The translations under genes and the position numbers were made by a program. A DNA stretch of 64,000 nucleotides from Flavobacterium pallidum (GTDB taxonomy: Bacteria > Bacteroidota > Bacteroidia > Flavobacteriales > Flavobacteriaceae): the NCBI RefSeq assembly GCF_003097535.1, contig NZ_CP029187.1:3224001-3288000 (forward strand). Reading direction: 5' to 3'. Within the stretch, counting starts at the first letter, position 1, and every line of letters starts with the position of its first letter. The notes beneath the pieces were generated by a model. That model ran no database searches. It saw only the letters and a program-made list of their open reading frames with translations, and was not told the origin of the DNA. Positions 25,980-33,973 of the stretch are shown piece after piece.

Positions 25980-26309
25980 GTGGTCGCTCCGCTCTCCGAA
26001 TGAAGGCATGTCGTTTGTTGAGAAGTCCGGCTTGTGTTTGAGTAAATTTTACCTCTCTCACTATTTTTCACGGCTCAACTTTGTGGCTACGTTGTGTTAG
26101 AGTAGACGGGGAAATTGTCATTCTTGTTTGCGATTCTTGTTGCCGAGAGTTCTCTGCGAGACTTAATCGGGACTTAAGTATTGCGCAAAATGCATGCGTT
26201 GAAATCTTAACGTAGAAAACGTGCGTGTAAATTGGAGAATTTAAAAAACGTAATGGAGTGGAGTTTCTCTGTGGTTACTTTGTGTGATTTTGCGAATGTG
26301 TCGCGACCC
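25980..26309 (+). other. Cassette without a gene (type A, copy 2)
   Basis: Nearly identical to 12477-12805 (scattered substitutions and small indels). No credible reading frame. The end CGACCCATGTAAC pairs with its own start GTTACATGTGGTCG apart from one base. Confidence 0.65.
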
Positions 26310-26442
26310 ATGTAACAGCGGTTTCACGCAATTGCTACTCACTTTGTAAAATGAACGACCTTTTTCCATAACTTCGTTCTGTCCAGCCGAGACTACTCAG
26401 TTCCAAAAGCCGCAACTGACGTGAAGCCACCGGATGTTAGCA
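26310..26442 (+). repeat. attC site 37
   Basis: R'' box ATGTAAC and R' box GTTAGCA. The right side is altered (GCCACCGGATGTTAG), so it may recombine less well. Confidence 0.85.
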
Positions 26443-26463
26443 GCAATTTTTAAACTAACCGTT

Positions 26464-26862
26464 ATGCGTAATTACATTTTCGTTTTATTATTCGTTATAA
26501 ATTTCGGATGTAACAAAAAGGAAATAAAAGAAGAAATTACTTTTTCCGGAATTGATAGCTGCTCAACCGAAGATATTAATTTGGCGAAGAGTGATATTGC
26601 GAAAGGTAAGCGCATTTACTTTCTTGGTGTACGACAATTCGAATCGATTGAAAATGTCCTTAGCGTGCAGAAGTACTTAAAAACCACAAAAAATATAGAT
26701 GTTGATTTTTGGACGGCGAGTTGTATTCCTTCAATTGGAAAAGATAAATGTTATGAGCTTTATATGAATTCTGATTTTGAACAAAAAATGGGTAAAGCAA
26801 TAATTGACACAATAAAAGTAGCATTGACTAGAAAACATCTAAAATATTTTGAGCTACATTAA
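26464..26862 (+). CDS. Hypothetical lipoprotein
   Basis: A 132-aa protein starting MRNYIFVLLFVINFGC, with a lipobox-like FGC (Cys16). The mature part holds SCSTEDINLAKSDI and a second Cys pair (SCIPSIGKDKC). No family recognised. The ATG at 26464 gives a proper signal peptide. Single gene of cassette 38. Confidence 0.6.
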   Translation: MRNYIFVLLFVINFGCNKKEIKEEITFSGIDSCSTEDINLAKSDIAKGKRIYFLGVRQFESIENVLSVQKYLKTTKNIDVDFWTASCIPSIGKDKCYELYMNSDFEQKMGKAIIDTIKVALTRKHLKYFELH

Positions 26863-26868
26863 AACTGC

Positions 26869-27002
26869 TGCTAACAGCGGTTTCACGCAATTGCTGCTTT
26901 CGTTGTAAAATGAACTTCTTTTTTCCATAACTTCGTGTTGTCCACGCCGAGAGTACTCAGTTCCAAAAGCCGCAACTGACGTGAAGCCGCCGGACGTTAC
27001 AA
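26869..27002 (+). repeat. attC site 38
   Basis: R'' box TGCTAAC and R' box GTTACAA. Confidence 0.9.
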
Positions 27003-27031
27003 GCAATGCTAACAAAAATCGCGTAATTGGG

Positions 27032-27427
27032 ATGCAAAAAACCGCAACTTTACTTGATCGAACTAAGGCTTCAACAATTGATATTTTGTTATTGATTTTA
27101 GCAGGCGCTTTTACAACTCTTGCACTTAGCTATTTTGAGAATGTCCCAATTGGGGTGAGACAATCAATATTCATAGCATTGGTACTTTACGAACCAGTTT
27201 TTATAATTTTTGGAGGTACCGTTGGTGATCGATTAATGAATATTAGAGTGCGTAAAAGCGCAAACGAATCTAAAAATATAAACATTTTACAATCTTTAAT
27301 TCGCTTTATTTTTAAGCTAACATTCGGTTGGTTTTCGTACATTTCAATATTCAAAAATCCTAGGAAAAGAACCCTTCATGATTTAATCTCAATGACATCA
27401 GTAGTAACAATTAAGCACAGCTTGTAA
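27032..27427 (+). CDS. RDD family membrane protein, copy 2 of 2
   Basis: A 131-aa protein matching the copy at 8508 except for one residue (GAFTTLAL for GAFATLAL). The leader and stop position in the R'' box are the same, so the whole cassette was duplicated within the array, about 18.5 kb apart. Three membrane segments and RDD signatures as described for copy 1. Confidence 0.8.
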   Translation: MQKTATLLDRTKASTIDILLLILAGAFTTLALSYFENVPIGVRQSIFIALVLYEPVFIIFGGTVGDRLMNIRVRKSANESKNINILQSLIRFIFKLTFGWFSYISIFKNPRKRTLHDLISMTSVVTIKHSL

Positions 27428-27554
27428 CAGCGGTTTCACGCAATTGCTGCTTCCCTTGTAAAATGAACGACCTTTTTCCATAACTTCGTTTTGTCCAGCC
27501 GAGAATACTCAGCTTCGAAAGCCGTAACTGACGTGAAGCCGCCGGACGTTATGA
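27422..27554 (+). repeat. attC site 39
   Basis: R'' box TTGTAAC and R' box GTTATGA. Identical to attC 13 up to ACTCAG, then a different 3' allele (CTTCGAAAGCCG). Confidence 0.9.
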
Positions 27555-27604
27555 GAAATGCTGCCACGGCGCGAAGAGGACGCTCACCTTATCATTCAAA
27601 TTGG

Positions 27605-27612
27605 TATCTTTG
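27605..27612 (+). promoter_or_regulatory. Putative -7 box TATCTTTG of the zeta-like toxin cassette
   Basis: TATCTTTG fits TAnnTTTG exactly and ends 3 bases before the likely GTG start at 27616. Transcription from it would give a leaderless or nearly leaderless mRNA. No clear -33 box. Confidence 0.35.
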
Positions 27613-27615
27613 GGC

Positions 27616-28191
27616 GTGGAAAAAAATCTTTACATAATTGCTGGTTGCAACGGAGCTGGAAAAACTACTGCTTCCTTTACAATTTTGCCTGAAATCCTGG
27701 ATTGTAAGGAATTTGTGAACGCAGATGAAATTGCCAAAGGGCTCTCCCCTTTTCAGCCTGAAAAAGTTTCTTTTGAATCGGGCAGAATTATGCTTCGCAG
27801 GATTAACGAACTTTTGGAAGCAAATGAAAATTTCGCTTTTGAAACCACTTTAGCAACCAAAAGTTACAGGTCAAAAATCCTTGAAGCCAAAGCCAAAAAT
27901 TACAATGTCACTTTGCTTTTCTTTTGGCTGCAAAATTCTGAATTGGCAATTGAGCGTGTAAAAACAAGAGTTGCTGAAGGCGGACATAACATCGAAACCG
28001 ACGTTATTAATCGACGATACCTTGCCGGAATCAAAAATTTGTTCGACATTTATATTTCAATTGTTGATGAAGTTTTGATTTTTGACAATTCAGAAGGAAA
28101 ACATGATCTGATTGCTGAAAAGATTTTTGATGCAGAAATCAATATTTTGAACGAAAAAAAGTTTGATAAACTTAAAAGCTATTACAAATGA
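27616..28191 (+). CDS. Zeta toxin-like P-loop kinase
   Basis: A 191-aa protein. GCNGAGKTT near the N-terminus is the Walker A motif; EFVNADEIAKGLSPF and FAFETTLATKSY are typical of the zeta toxin/YlqF-like kinase family, which phosphorylates peptidoglycan precursors or other small molecules. The start is taken as GTG 27616 because no ATG precedes the P-loop; TTG 27610 or 27601 are alternatives. It overlaps the next small gene by 4 bases (ATGA), and both share one attC. Confidence 0.75.
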   Translation: MEKNLYIIAGCNGAGKTTASFTILPEILDCKEFVNADEIAKGLSPFQPEKVSFESGRIMLRRINELLEANENFAFETTLATKSYRSKILEAKAKNYNVTLLFFWLQNSELAIERVKTRVAEGGHNIETDVINRRYLAGIKNLFDIYISIVDEVLIFDNSEGKHDLIAEKIFDAEINILNEKKFDKLKSYYK

Positions 28192-28334
28192 AAACTCATA
28201 AGCGAACAACAAACCAAGCGAAAATTGTAGCAGGAATGGACAAAGTCTATGAAAAACTTATTGAGTTCAAAAAGAGAATGAATAGTGACCTTGTTATTTT
28301 AAAAGATAATAAAATCACGCGGGTTAAACCTTAG
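28188..28334 (+). CDS. 48-aa partner of the zeta-like toxin (possible antitoxin)
   Basis: A 48-residue protein, MKTHKRTTNQAKIVAGMDKV onward, ending in NKITRVKP. Its ATG overlaps the toxin stop in the arrangement ATGA, so translation is coupled. It is basic and helical, with no recognised family. Zeta-like kinases in Bacteroidota often have a short downstream partner, so an antitoxin role is a fair guess but not shown. Confidence 0.65.
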   Translation: MKTHKRTTNQAKIVAGMDKVYEKLIEFKKRMNSDLVILKDNKITRVKP

Positions 28335-28340
28335 CACTTC

Positions 28341-28472
28341 TCATAACAGCGGTTTCACGCAATTGCTCATCCCGTTGTAAAATGAACCGCCTTTTCCCTA
28401 ACTTCGTTCTGTACAGCCAAGAGTACTCAGTTCGAAATGCCGCAACTGACGTGAAGCCGCCGGACGTTAGCA
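28341..28472 (+). repeat. attC site 40
   Basis: R'' box TCATAAC and R' box GTTAGCA; last intact site. The cassette start GTTATGAGAA pairs with the end TTCTCATAAC. Confidence 0.9.
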
Positions 28473-28495
28473 GAGATTATACCAAACATACGTAA

Positions 28496-29215
28496 ATGAA
28501 ACTTAGAATATTATTTTTTTTGTTCATAATTATTATTGCTGGCTGTGGAAGAAAGACGATAGAAAAAAAAGATCTCTGTCAATTTGAATTACAACGTGTA
28601 AAAAAATATAACTATAAAATTTATAGGATATGCATTAACTCTGATTTTGCTTTTACAGAAGAAATTTTTAAAACATTAATTTTCAAAAATGGAGAAAAAT
28701 TTGATGCAAATGGCGGATATGAGTTGAATGGCAATATCGGAGAATGGATATCTGAAGATACATTGACTATATATCGATTTGATAATAAATTTGAACAACC
28801 ACAAGATACAATCGCTAAGATAAGTTTTGAAAAATATGGTAATTTAAACTTTAAAATATTTAATTATGGAGCAATTAATTCCAGTAGCTTAAATGAATAT
28901 ACCTTCGAGTCTTTCGAATTGAGAAATAATAAACTACATCTTCACGGCATAAAGAGAATTGCAGGTCCGGAAATGGATACTAACATATTCTTAAACTTGG
29001 GAAATTTGAAAATTCAAACCAAATCTGACACAATAACAAAATTGTCTTATGATAGAATTGAAACTTCAATGGATTTTACATATCATAATCCTGACGGTTC
29101 ATTTACGGATAATCTTCCAGAAATTAAAATTCTGACGACAGATTTTTATCCCAAAAAGAAGACAAAATTATCATCAAAAAATAATTTAGATAGAATTTTT
29201 ATAGATATCAAATAA
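28496..29215 (+). CDS. Hypothetical lipoprotein (last cassette gene)
   Basis: A 239-aa protein beginning MKLRILFFLFIIIIAGC, lipobox IAGC (Cys17). The mature part is beta-rich with repeated short strands (EWISEDTLTIYRF, IAKISFEKYGNLNF). No family recognised. The cassette start GTTAGCAGAGATTAT is the full complement of its end ATAATCTCTGCTAAC, so it was a normal cassette although the following attC is eroded. Confidence 0.6.
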   Translation: MKLRILFFLFIIIIAGCGRKTIEKKDLCQFELQRVKKYNYKIYRICINSDFAFTEEIFKTLIFKNGEKFDANGGYELNGNIGEWISEDTLTIYRFDNKFEQPQDTIAKISFEKYGNLNFKIFNYGAINSSSLNEYTFESFELRNNKLHLHGIKRIAGPEMDTNIFLNLGNLKIQTKSDTITKLSYDRIETSMDFTYHNPDGSFTDNLPEIKILTTDFYPKKKTKLSSKNNLDRIFIDIK

Positions 29216-29219
29216 TCTC

Positions 29220-29329
29220 TGCTAACAGCGGTTTCAAGCAATTCCTCCTACCCGTGTAAAATGAACCACCTTCTTCCATAACTTCGTTTTCCAGCTGACT
29301 CCCTACGCTTAGGGGCAGCTTCGAAAGCA
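29220..29329 (+). repeat. Eroded terminal attC (array end)
   Basis: R'' box TGCTAAC and the left arm (GCGGTTTCAAGCAATTCC, two changes) are present, as is the central part up to ACTTCGTTTT. After that, foreign sequence replaces the GCCGAGAGTACTC segment; CAGCTTCGAAAGCA at the end still recalls the family, but the L'/R' arm is missing. This marks the right boundary of the array. Confidence 0.8.
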
Positions 29330-29357
29330 GAAATAATTTACCTTAGCTAAAAAAACC

Positions 29358-29762
29358 ATGAAAAAGATCCTGATCCTACTGTTGATTGCGTTATATCCAA
29401 AAATAAATTATGCCCAAACTGATAATATCGCAGAGAAAATCCAGGGACAATGGATTTTTGAAAAAACCAGGTCAGTGGAACAATTGCCTGACGCTACTTC
29501 CGGGAATCGTGAAACGGTGCCAGACGGGAAGATAACGGTATATTTCAAAGCTGACAACACCGGGAATTTTAATTTCCCCGATAAGGACTCTGAAAAATTC
29601 ACCTGAGCCATCAATCGGAACCGCATTATAATCACTTATTCCGGTGAGAATCCCTTATGCAAACCCTTCAATAGTGATTTTAAGGCCATCATCCGGGACA
29701 GGAAAGGCAGTCAGAAAATGGAGCTTATAAAAAGCAGCTTAACGATTTCACTTACACGTTAA
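29358..29762 (+). pseudogene. Secreted lipocalin-like protein with an in-frame TGA
   Basis: The frame starts MKKILILLLIALYPKINYAQ, a signal peptide, then KIQGQWIFEKT and YFKADNTGNFNFP, which look like the start of a lipocalin-like beta barrel. TGA 29604-29606 stops it after 82 residues, but the same frame runs on (AINRNRIIITYSGENPLCK) to TAA 29760-29762. A TGG to TGA change (FTWAINRN) would restore a 134-residue protein of normal size. It lies just outside the array. Confidence 0.6.
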
Positions 29763-29785
29763 GATGCTATTGATGCAAACCCAGA

Positions 29786-30022
29786 TTATTTACGTGGTAC
29801 AGGATATTGCCTCCTGATATTGCGAATCAGTTCTTCAAGCCCATTCAGTTTCAGCTCATATACCAATTGCATTTGCTGTCCCAACTCCCCTTTCGGAAAA
29901 CCTTTTTGTTGGTACCAAACGACATAATATTCAGGCAGATCAATCAGGAATCGTCCTTCGTATTTTCCGAACGGCATTTTGGCATGCGCCAGCTTGATGA
30001 GTTGTTGCTGATTTTGATCCAC
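29786..30022 (-). CDS. DUF3820 family protein
   Basis: A 78-aa protein matching DUF3820: MPFGKYEGRFLIDLPEYYVVWYQQKGFPKGELG is the conserved core. The fold is thought to be a small winged or exonuclease-associated module; the function is unknown. It is the last gene of a - strand run guaA, LysM protein, osmC-like, DUF3820 with short gaps (23 bp to the osmC-like gene). Confidence 0.85.
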   Translation of the reverse strand: MDQNQQQLIKLAHAKMPFGKYEGRFLIDLPEYYVVWYQQKGFPKGELGQQMQLVYELKLNGLEELIRNIRRQYPVPRK

Positions 30023-30045
30023 TGCAGAATGAAACTGACTACCGT

Positions 30046-30447
30046 TTATTTCCAGTGAAAAGTCACTTCCTTTTCAATATCCGGATGAAGGCTCAGGAAA
30101 ACAGGGCAAGTCATAGCCGCGCGCTCTAAAATAACCTTGCTCTTATCTGTAGTACTGACAGACATATTCAGCACTACAACTATTTTTGAAATCTTCCTGG
30201 GCTCCGGCTGCATGATTTTTGTCACTTCAACGGTCGATCCGGCCAGATCCAGTTCCAAATCTTTGGATTTGATGGCCATTATCGATACCATGCAGCTTCC
30301 CAAAGCGTTGGCCACCATATCAGTTGGCGAAAAAGCTTCGCCTTTTCCATGATTGTCTGTAGGGGCATCCGTGATAATTTCGCTGCCTGATTGCAGGTGA
30401 ATCGAAGAAGTACGCAAATCGCCGAGGTAAGTTACTTTTGATGTCAT
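30046..30447 (-). CDS. OsmC family protein
   Basis: A 133-aa OsmC/Ohr-type protein. The two Cys of the family are in ALGSCMVSIMAIKSK (about residue 52) and RAAMTCPVFLSLHPD (about residue 114), as expected for a thiol peroxidase acting on organic hydroperoxides. It starts 6 bases after the stop of the LysM gene, so they are probably co-transcribed. Confidence 0.9.
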   Translation of the reverse strand: MTSKVTYLGDLRTSSIHLQSGSEIITDAPTDNHGKGEAFSPTDMVANALGSCMVSIMAIKSKDLELDLAGSTVEVTKIMQPEPRKISKIVVVLNMSVSTTDKSKVILERAAMTCPVFLSLHPDIEKEVTFHWK

Positions 30448-30453
30448 TGTCGT

Positions 30454-32409
30454 TTAATTTGCTTCTTTAACAGATAAATCGGTATCGTAGTAAAGGATGT
30501 AAAAACCTTTGTTCATGTAAGTTCCTGAGGGCAATTTCTCATAATCGAAACGGTTTTCAACCTGCTCACTTGAAGTGGTTTCTACCGTTTCCATAAACGG
30601 TTTTTCCTGCGAAAGCCTGAGCATCGCATCAAAAACCACATCGAAACCTCGTGTAGCGTACTGATTCGGGAATATTTTGTTTTTATCTTTATAATCCTTT
30701 TCGAAAACCACCGCTTCAGCACTGTCATTGTCTTTTGTCAAGGAAGGATAAAGCAAATGAAGTTGTGCTAATTTTGCCAATGGCACTTCCTCGAAATCAA
30801 ACGTATCATTTTTCTCAAGGATGACCAGTTGCAGCTGATAATCCGCCATCATCGGAATCAGTACATTCAGCGTATTGAGTATCAAACCTGTTTTTTCGGA
30901 ATCAAGTATCACGTAATTCATTTTGCCTTTTACAAAATCCTTTGCGAGAATCTCCGCTGTGAACAATCCTTTTTCATTGAGGCTGACCAGTTTCACATCT
31001 TTATGGTTCTGGGCAAAAAACTGTTTCGCTGACAATCTTTTCGGATCCACAATCGCCATGATGTTCGCATTTTTTGTCCGCAGGAAATCCAGCATTTCAT
31101 TTTTTATCAGTTCTGAAGAAGGCATCGATTGCATGAGGTTTGGGAACTCCCTGCTGGTTTCCTTTGATAAAGGCGAAATCACAGCAACGCCTTTCTTCTG
31201 TAGCAATTCAGCCGCTTTTTCAACATTTGCCTGGTAAAATGGCCCGATGACCACATCAGCATCGGCAATATTATTCTGGGAAATCAATGTCGCTACTGAA
31301 GACGAATTTTTAGTTTCCTGTGAGTCATAAATTTTGATGTCGATATTCAGGTTTAGCGCTTTCGCAGAATCCACTGCCATCAAGGCACCCGAATAAAAGT
31401 CAAGCGTCATGTTCAGGAATTTGTCTTTTTTAAGGCGCGCCGAAGTCGAATTAACCGTATCGCCCTCAATTTTTGAAATGTTGAAAGGAAGCAGTAGCAC
31501 CAATTGCTTCTTATGGTCCGTGTTCAGCGTTTTTGAAAGTCCGGAAACCGACTTGGTCACTGTTTCATTCACTTTAACCGAAGTTGGGTATTTGATTGTC
31601 ATTCCTTCCTTTACGCCCTCTTTGAGTTCAGGATTCAATTTGATAAGTTCCTCCTGCGCCATCCCGAATTTCCTGCCAAGGCTATATAAAGTCTCCTTAG
31701 GCTTTACCTGGTAATCAACAAATTCCGGCTTCTTAATTTCCGGTTTGATGCTGACGCTCCTGTCTTCTTCAACAGCCACTTCCTGAACGGTATTATTGGT
31801 ATCAGCATATACTTTCAACCTGAAACCAATTTGCAGGCTGTTTTTAATTTCAGGATTATCAATGTCGAGTTGTGCGACTGTAGTGTTGTATTGCCTGGCA
31901 ATGGAATATTTGGTTTCACCAGCAACGACAGTATGGTAAACAGGCTCACGCTTCTTATCTGATTTTTTGTCTTTCTTTGTTTCTTTCAAAACAACTTTCA
32001 CGTCGGATTTCGTAGGGATGTTGATGATCTGCCCTACCTTGAGGCTGTCTTTAGTAAGTCCGGGATTGGCTTTCAGGATTTCCTCCTCTGAAACACCATA
32101 AGTTCTTGACAAACCGTAAAGCGTTTCTTTGGCAGCCACCGTATGTGTTTTAACTGTAGTGATACTGGTGACTGCAGTTTTCGAATGGGTTTTCGGCCCA
32201 CCCGGAATCAACAATACCATATCAGGCTTAAGGCCGTTCTGCGAATCGGGGTTTAACCGGTAGATTTCAGCTGGGGTGATTTTATATTTTTCAGCGATCT
32301 GCGTGACCGTTTCACCTTTGGCTACTTTATGCTTAATGATTTTATCCTGCGCAAATGCAGCACACGAAACCATAAAATAAGCCGCTAAAATTACCAATAA
32401 TTGTCTCAT
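30454..32409 (-). CDS. Secreted LysM protein with a periplasmic-binding-like domain
   Basis: A 651-aa protein: signal peptide (MRQLLVILAAYFMVSCAAFA), then four LysM repeats (for example VAKGETVTQIAEKYKITP, VAAKETLYGLSRTYGVSE, VVAGETKYSIARQYNTT, VKPKETLYSLGRKFGMAQ) within residues ~25-310. The C-terminal ~330 residues (LVLLLPFNISKIEGD onward, with DVVIGPFYQANVEKAAELL) resemble type 1 periplasmic binding proteins. It should bind peptidoglycan in the periplasm. It follows guaA with a 31-bp gap. The ATG at 32409 gives the signal peptide; the longer upstream frame overlaps guaA. Confidence 0.85.
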   Translation of the reverse strand: MRQLLVILAAYFMVSCAAFAQDKIIKHKVAKGETVTQIAEKYKITPAEIYRLNPDSQNGLKPDMVLLIPGGPKTHSKTAVTSITTVKTHTVAAKETLYGLSRTYGVSEEEILKANPGLTKDSLKVGQIINIPTKSDVKVVLKETKKDKKSDKKREPVYHTVVAGETKYSIARQYNTTVAQLDIDNPEIKNSLQIGFRLKVYADTNNTVQEVAVEEDRSVSIKPEIKKPEFVDYQVKPKETLYSLGRKFGMAQEELIKLNPELKEGVKEGMTIKYPTSVKVNETVTKSVSGLSKTLNTDHKKQLVLLLPFNISKIEGDTVNSTSARLKKDKFLNMTLDFYSGALMAVDSAKALNLNIDIKIYDSQETKNSSSVATLISQNNIADADVVIGPFYQANVEKAAELLQKKGVAVISPLSKETSREFPNLMQSMPSSELIKNEMLDFLRTKNANIMAIVDPKRLSAKQFFAQNHKDVKLVSLNEKGLFTAEILAKDFVKGKMNYVILDSEKTGLILNTLNVLIPMMADYQLQLVILEKNDTFDFEEVPLAKLAQLHLLYPSLTKDNDSAEAVVFEKDYKDKNKIFPNQYATRGFDVVFDAMLRLSQEKPFMETVETTSSEQVENRFDYEKLPSGTYMNKGFYILYYDTDLSVKEAN

Positions 32410-32440
32410 TCTTTTTGTTTTAAGATTACATCCGACAGCA

Positions 32441-33970
32441 TTATTCCCACTCGATCGTTGCCGGTGGTTTAGAACTGATGTCATATACTACGCGGTTTAC
32501 GCCTTTTACTTTATTGATGATGTCATTAGAGACTTTCATCAGGAAGTCGTATGGCAGGTGTACCCAGTCTGCGGTCATTCCATCAGTCGATTCTACTGCG
32601 CGGAGTGCCACTACTTTTTCATAAGTACGTTCATCACCCATCACGCCTACGCTATTCACAGGAAGCAAAATCGCGCCTGCCTGCCAGACTTTATCATACA
32701 ATCCCCAGGATTTCAATCCGTCGATGAAAACGGCGTCAACGTCCTGTAATATACGGACTTTTTCCGGAGTGATATCACCTAAAATCCTTATTGATAAACC
32801 AGGCCCCGGAAACGGGTGGCGTCCTAATAATGCTGCGTCAATTCCCAATGTTGCCCCTACCCTTCGTACCTCATCCTTGAAAAGCATGCGGAGCGGCTCG
32901 ACTATCTTCAATTTCATATAATCTGGCAATCCGCCTACGTTATGGTGTGATTTGATGGTTGCAGATGGTCCTTTTACCGAAACAGATTCAATCACATCAG
33001 GGTAAATTGTACCCTGTGCAAGCCACTTTACATCTTCAATCTGGTGTGCCTCATCGTCAAAAACCTCTATGAACACACGCCCGATGGCTTTCCTTTTCAA
33101 TTCAGGTTCTTCAATTCCTGCCAATGCGTCGAGGAAACGCTTTGAAGCGTCGACCCCTTTTACATTAAGGCCCATGTCTTTATATTGGTCCAGTACGCTT
33201 TCAAATTCATTTTTACGAAGCAAACCATTATTGACGAAAATACAATACAGGTTTTTACCAATGGCCTTATGGAGCAATACTGCCGCAACGGTAGAATCGA
33301 CACCGCCTGAAAGTCCCAGTACGACTTTATCATCGCCTACTTTCTGTTTCAGTTCGGCGACAATTTCTTCCACGAAAGCATTCGGCGTGAAATTCTGAGG
33401 CACGTGTGCAATGTTTACAAGGAAATTTTCGAGCATCGTTTTACCGTCTGTCGAATGGTATACTTCAGGGTGGAACTGGATGGCATAGGTCGTTTCGCCT
33501 TCAATCCTGTATGCGGCATTTTCTACGTCATGGGTGCTGGCCAGCCTGATCCCATTTGTGGGGAGTTTTTTAATCGTATCGCTGTGGCTCATCCACACCT
33601 GGGAATTTTCGCTTACGCCTTTAAAAAAAGCATCATCGGATTTGATAAAACTCAGATTCGCACGACCGTATTCACGCGTGTCCGACGGCGCTACTTCGCC
33701 TCCGCAGAAATGGGAAAGGTATTGCGCACCGTAACAAACGGCCAACAACGGCATTTTTCCGCGAATCTGTGACAAGTCAGGATGTGGCGCGTCTTCAGCA
33801 CGGACCGAAAACGGGCTGCCTGAAAGGATTACGGCTTTATAGGTTGATAAATCTGAAGGAAAATGGTTGTAAGGGAAAATTTCGCAGAAGATATTTAACT
33901 CGCGAACCCTTCTCGCAATTAGTTGTGTGTATTGCGATCCGAAATCTAAAATGAGTACGTTGTGTTGCAT
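32441..33970 (-). CDS. guaA: GMP synthase (glutamine-hydrolysing)
   Basis: A 509-aa protein of normal family length, converting XMP to GMP. The N-terminal glutamine amidotransferase domain has the nucleophile in [12 protein letters not shown] and the His in FHPEVYHS. The ATP pyrophosphatase domain has the P-loop [16 protein letters not shown] near residue 220. It ends with the usual KPPATIEWE. The ATG at 33970 is preferred over a TTG two codons upstream. A -7 box TACTTTTG (33981-33974) ends 3 bases before this ATG. Confidence 0.97.
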   Translation of the reverse strand: MQHNVLILDFGSQYTQLIARRVRELNIFCEIFPYNHFPSDLSTYKAVILSGSPFSVRAEDAPHPDLSQIRGKMPLLAVCYGAQYLSHFCGGEVAPSDTREYGRANLSFIKSDDAFFKGVSENSQVWMSHSDTIKKLPTNGIRLASTHDVENAAYRIEGETTYAIQFHPEVYHSTDGKTMLENFLVNIAHVPQNFTPNAFVEEIVAELKQKVGDDKVVLGLSGGVDSTVAAVLLHKAIGKNLYCIFVNNGLLRKNEFESVLDQYKDMGLNVKGVDASKRFLDALAGIEEPELKRKAIGRVFIEVFDDEAHQIEDVKWLAQGTIYPDVIESVSVKGPSATIKSHHNVGGLPDYMKLKIVEPLRMLFKDEVRRVGATLGIDAALLGRHPFPGPGLSIRILGDITPEKVRILQDVDAVFIDGLKSWGLYDKVWQAGAILLPVNSVGVMGDERTYEKVVALRAVESTDGMTADWVHLPYDFLMKVSNDIINKVKGVNRVVYDISSKPPATIEWE

Positions 33971-33973
33971 GTG

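Larger units (their letters stand above)
1..29329 (+). mobile_element. Integron-like cassette array (40 intact attC sites plus one eroded site)
   Basis: Genes, all on the + strand, alternate with a repeated ~133-bp element. Each repeat starts with a 7-base box ending in AAC (R''), continues with the arm GCGGTTTCACGCAATTGC, ends with the arm GCAACTGACGTGAAGCCGC and closes with CGGAC-GTTRRRY (R'). The arms pair except for one extra A in the right arm (CTG-A-CGTG), like the extrahelical base of attC sites. The expected cleavage point is between G and TT of each R' box. The first bases of every cassette are complementary to the bases before its own R'' box, as circular cassettes require. Near-identical sites across dozens of cassettes are typical of sedentary chromosomal integrons. 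No tyrosine recombinase is encoded in the window; integrase and attI should lie to the left. The array is more AT-rich than the core region to its right. Confidence 0.9.

Noticed and set aside
1..29329. CRISPR array
   Set aside because: Repeat length (~133 bp), gene-sized spacers and lack of cas genes exclude it.
1..29329. Insertion sequences or a transposon family using the repeats as ends
   Set aside because: No transposase gene, no target duplications, and all repeats point the same way with one gene each.
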